Assembly (NCBI RefSeq): GCF_014736495.1
Contig: NZ_MDUX01000024.1
Location: 1 to 49,892 of the forward strand
From: Candidatus Dactylopiibacterium carminicum
GTDB lineage: Bacteria; Pseudomonadota; Gammaproteobacteria; Burkholderiales; Rhodocyclaceae
Reading direction: 5' to 3'
DNA length: 49,892 nt
A model generated the notes under the pieces. That model searched no databases, was not told the origin of the DNA, and worked only from the letters and a program-made list of their open reading frames with translations. Below, piece by piece: positions 47,589-49,892 of the stretch. Numbering within the stretch: the stretch's first letter is position 1; every line of letters begins with the position of its first letter. Both the position numbers and the translations under genes were made by a program.

Positions 47589-48704
47589 CTAAAGCTGACG
47601 ATAGACGCCCAGAGTCTCCCCTGCGCATTGCCGCCATGAAAAGCGCTGGCACTGTGCACGACCACGTACCACCAATTCACGGGCGACATCAATAGCACCA
47701 AGCACCCGCTCCATCGCTTGGCGGATGGAGTCCGGCTCGTTTGGTTGAAAATACTCGGCGGCATCGCCTGCCACCTCGGGAATCGAAGTGGCATTACTGC
47801 AAGCCAACGGACAAGCCAGCGACATGGCTTCAAGCGGAGGAATGCCAAATCCTTCGTAAGCAGACGGATACACAAACAGTGCGGCATACCGGTAGCAGCG
47901 CGCCAGTTCATCATCTGTGCCGCCGACCTGCTGTACCCGCCCCTCAACACCGAGTTGTTTGATTGCCTCGCACTCAGCCTCGCTCAGGCGCCCTCCACCA
48001 AAACACAGCAGCCGGAAGTTCTGGCGCAGCCAGAGTGAACTCGCATACGCCTGCAACAAGCCCGAAAAATTCTTGTAGCCCCCGCGTTGACCAACAAACA
48101 GAATGTACGGCTCGTCAGAGCCCAGCACACGCAGCCGGAAATCGCTCCCCAGCTCTGCATCCAGTCGTCTTTCCAGCGAGTCGTAACCTAGATAGACGAC
48201 AGAGACCCGCTCGGGAGGAAGGTCGTAGAGATCCAGCAGATCTTTGCGGGTGTATTCGGAAATGCAGATGACGTGATCGGCACGCGCCACGGTCTTGCGC
48301 TTCCAGTGCCGGACAGGATCTCTCGCCGGATAACTGTCAGGCCGTTTCTCGTGGATCATGTCATACACCGTTACCACCCTACGCCGAGCCAGTGAAGGCA
48401 TGGTCAGCGGAAAATAATAGGTTTCGTGGAGGATGTCCGCCCGGCGGGCACAATGCACCGGCACAGAAAGCCCCATGCTGGCCACCCGAACAAGGCTGGT
48501 AAAGCGGGGCGGGCGCACGACGTGGCGTCCCATCCAGTAGCGCTTGGGGAGTGCCTGAAGATAGGCGTTGAAATGCAGTGGCGCGACAACTTTCGCGTCC
48601 ACATCAAAGTCATCCCGCATAGCCTGTGCGACGCTGGCGTAGTAGCGGGAAATGCCACCAAACTCCTGGGCAGCAAAGATCTGCGTATCAAAATCAACCT
48701 TCAT
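47589..48704 (-). CDS. family 4 (GT-B) glycosyltransferase
   Basis: The 371-aa GT-B protein carries GGISRYYASVAQAM in the N-terminal acceptor half and ILFVGQRGGYKNF, FGGGRLS, GTDDELARCYRYAALFVYPSAYEGFGIPPLEAM in the nucleotide-sugar half, the usual GT4 signature with the E-x7-E pattern. The ATG at 48704 is chosen over a TTG two codons upstream. It is similar to mannosyl- and rhamnosyl-transferases of O-antigen clusters, which fits the adjacent gmd. Ends in TAG. Confidence 0.9.
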   Translation of the reverse strand: MKVDFDTQIFAAQEFGGISRYYASVAQAMRDDFDVDAKVVAPLHFNAYLQALPKRYWMGRHVVRPPRFTSLVRVASMGLSVPVHCARRADILHETYYFPLTMPSLARRRVVTVYDMIHEKRPDSYPARDPVRHWKRKTVARADHVICISEYTRKDLLDLYDLPPERVSVVYLGYDSLERRLDAELGSDFRLRVLGSDEPYILFVGQRGGYKNFSGLLQAYASSLWLRQNFRLLCFGGGRLSEAECEAIKQLGVEGRVQQVGGTDDELARCYRYAALFVYPSAYEGFGIPPLEAMSLACPLACSNATSIPEVAGDAAEYFQPNEPDSIRQAMERVLGAIDVARELVVRGRAQCQRFSWRQCAGETLGVYRQL

Positions 48705-48765
48705 ATTCAAATCTGTTTCCGCAGTTCCGACTGGAGCCCTTGCATCACACGCATCCCTGTGGCCC

Positions 48766-49533
48766 TCATATTCTCAAGCCAAGCAGCAGTCGCCCTAGCC
48801 GACCGACCAGGGCTCTCAGCAACAGAGCGTTGGCCAAAAACCAGGACATCCCGTTGCGGCGGCGCGCATCGCGTGTTTCGAAAAAAGGCCACCACGCACG
48901 CCGGCTTATGCCGCCATCCTCAACATAAGCCAACACCGCATCGATCTGCTTCACCGTCATGCTGGACCGATTGCGCAGGAGGAAGTCGTAATCGCCTGAA
49001 GAGCGGAAGCACTTGTCGAACATGCCGGAATCAATGATCCATTGCCGCCGATGCGCCGCCATCACATGTGCCAGCATCTGATTGATTTGCATGCGTTCAC
49101 GTATGAAAGGCTGGCCCTGCAAACCAACCGGCACTCCAGAAACGGTGTGCACATTAAAACCATATATAAGTTCTCGGCCGGGATTGTCTTGCACGGCTGA
49201 ACAAAGCTCTTTTAGAGCCCCCGGTGCTATTCGGTCATCCGCACCGATAAAACTAACGTAAATACCTCGACTTAACCGTACAGCCTTATTCCAAGCATCG
49301 TAAATACCATCATCTTCTTCAATGACAAGGCAATTAATGATGTCCTGATTGGCTTGCAGCAGCTCCGTTGTCCCATCCGTCGACAGCGCATCAACAACAA
49401 TCAGCTCGGTTGTAGCCGAGCGTTCGCGTCGGTAGGAGTCCAGCAACCCTTGCACGCAGTACGCCGAATTCCTGACAGCGCACACAACAGACAATCTTGG
49501 GAAATTCAAGACATCTTCGACCTCATCCTGCAT
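48766..49533 (-). CDS. family 2 glycosyltransferase
   Basis: The 255-aa GT-A protein starts at the ATG at 49533 (MQDEVEDVLNFPRLSVVCAVRN), as the frame further upstream has no similarity. It has VDALSTDGTTELL, EEDDGIYDAWNKAVRLSRG and the metal motif FIGADDRI. It is in the group of WcaA-like glycosyltransferases. It overlaps the end of the methyltransferase frame by 11 bp, which supports one transcript. Confidence 0.85.
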   Translation of the reverse strand: MQDEVEDVLNFPRLSVVCAVRNSAYCVQGLLDSYRRERSATTELIVVDALSTDGTTELLQANQDIINCLVIEEDDGIYDAWNKAVRLSRGIYVSFIGADDRIAPGALKELCSAVQDNPGRELIYGFNVHTVSGVPVGLQGQPFIRERMQINQMLAHVMAAHRRQWIIDSGMFDKCFRSSGDYDFLLRNRSSMTVKQIDAVLAYVEDGGISRRAWWPFFETRDARRRNGMSWFLANALLLRALVGRLGRLLLGLRI

Positions 49534-49892
49534 GATCTTGGCTTGAAGACTGAGATAACTGCAAACGCATGACGGCCTGGGAATGGTCAGTTGGGATACG
49601 TGACCCCAGTCGCCGTCTGGCCCAATAGCTGGCCAAGGGATGAAGACGGCCAGTAGCAAGTCGAAAGATCAGTGAACTGGCAGGGGATCTCGTAAACAAA
49701 TGCAGTCCTCGAAAAGTAATAAATTTCATCTCCAGCGCAGCGGCCATTGTTTTAAGCGTGTTCAGGGTAAAGAATGAAATATGCTGGCCTGTTTCTCGTG
49801 AAAAATACCACCATTCATCTGGATCCGGAGGTTCTCCTGAATCGCCCCCGGTTCACTAGACACTTCGAAGCCTTAAGCTGGCAACCAAGTGG
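49523..49892 (-). pseudogene. SAM-dependent methyltransferase, 3' part, frame-disrupted, partial at window edge
   Basis: The frame 49852-49523 reads GGDSGEPPDPDEWWYFSRETG followed by QHISFFTLNTLKTMAAALEM and FRGLHLFTR, which is the typical end of class I methyltransferases in polysaccharide clusters. Upstream the frame hits TGA and TAG (49853-49858). A frame-shifted reading, GFEVSSEPG, continues into it if the C5 run at 49845-49849 had one more base, and a further shift lies at about 49870. The gene is either decayed or carries sequencing errors. The rest is beyond the window. Confidence 0.6.

Overview
The window is GC-rich chromosomal DNA of a betaproteobacterium. Gene content and order fit a Rhodocyclales-type genome best: an orn / M48 / rsgA / hda / HAD / pcnB / folK / deoxynucleoside kinase / panB block, a complete mraZ-to-ftsZ cluster that lacks murB, and rpe-gph-trpE next to the division cluster. 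The order-level assignment is inference from synteny and protein resemblance only.

Layout. (1) 1-52 is the right terminus of an IS5-family element whose body lies outside the window. A full copy in the same orientation sits at 16677-17498. (2) 171-8963 holds mostly forward housekeeping genes: a lipoprotein, orn (reverse), an M48 protease, rsgA, hda, a HAD phosphatase, pcnB, folK, a DUF486 membrane protein, a dNTP-salvage kinase and panB. (3) 9022-11459 is an accessory reverse pair: an ankyrin-repeat gene cut by an in-frame amber codon, overlapping a gene for a coiled-coil / J-domain / nuclease-like protein. (4) 11585-16639 holds tRNA-Ser(GCU) and tRNA-Arg(ACG) with promoter and terminator, lysC, a small HTH regulator with a promoter and palindromic operator, queD, tRNA-Ser(UGA), a BAX-inhibitor/YccA protein and rlmD. 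(5) 16677-20355 holds the IS, a repeat-rich small lipoprotein, and a cytoplasmic histidine kinase with a FIST sensor protein joined to ispDF. (6) 20352-38776 is ispF, ispD and the division/cell-wall cluster, transcribed right to left from an MraZ-controlled promoter at about 38750: mraZ, rsmH, ftsL, ftsI, murE, murF, mraY, murD, ftsW, murG, murC, ddlB, ftsQ, ftsA, ftsZ, terminator. (7) 38887-43774 holds yqhD, a doubly disrupted trpE, gph, a TonB-C-like periplasmic protein and rpe. (8) 43865-49892 is one end of a surface-polysaccharide operon: a methyltransferase (partial, frame-disrupted at the edge), three glycosyltransferases, a Gmd-like dehydratase, a WbpV-like epimerase and a WbpL/WecA-like initiating transferase.

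How the genes work together. The mraZ-ftsZ genes make lipid II, cross-link septal peptidoglycan and build the Z-ring. Many neighbours overlap by 4 bp (ATGA/GTGA), so translation is probably coupled. ispD and ispF supply isoprenoid precursors (undecaprenyl phosphate) used both by MraY/MurG and by the polysaccharide initiating transferase. The folK, panB, pcnB, orn and rsgA block covers folate and pantothenate synthesis, RNA turnover and ribosome maturation.

Most notable: a J-domain/degenerate-nuclease protein paired with an ankyrin protein; a FIST-kinase pair attached to ispDF; two internal amber codons plus two G-run frameshifts in otherwise conserved genes; a classic A7 slippery site in the transposase; rlmD now sitting directly behind the IS; an MraZ operator with four exact 10-bp-period boxes next to a promoter whose spacer contains a T10 run.
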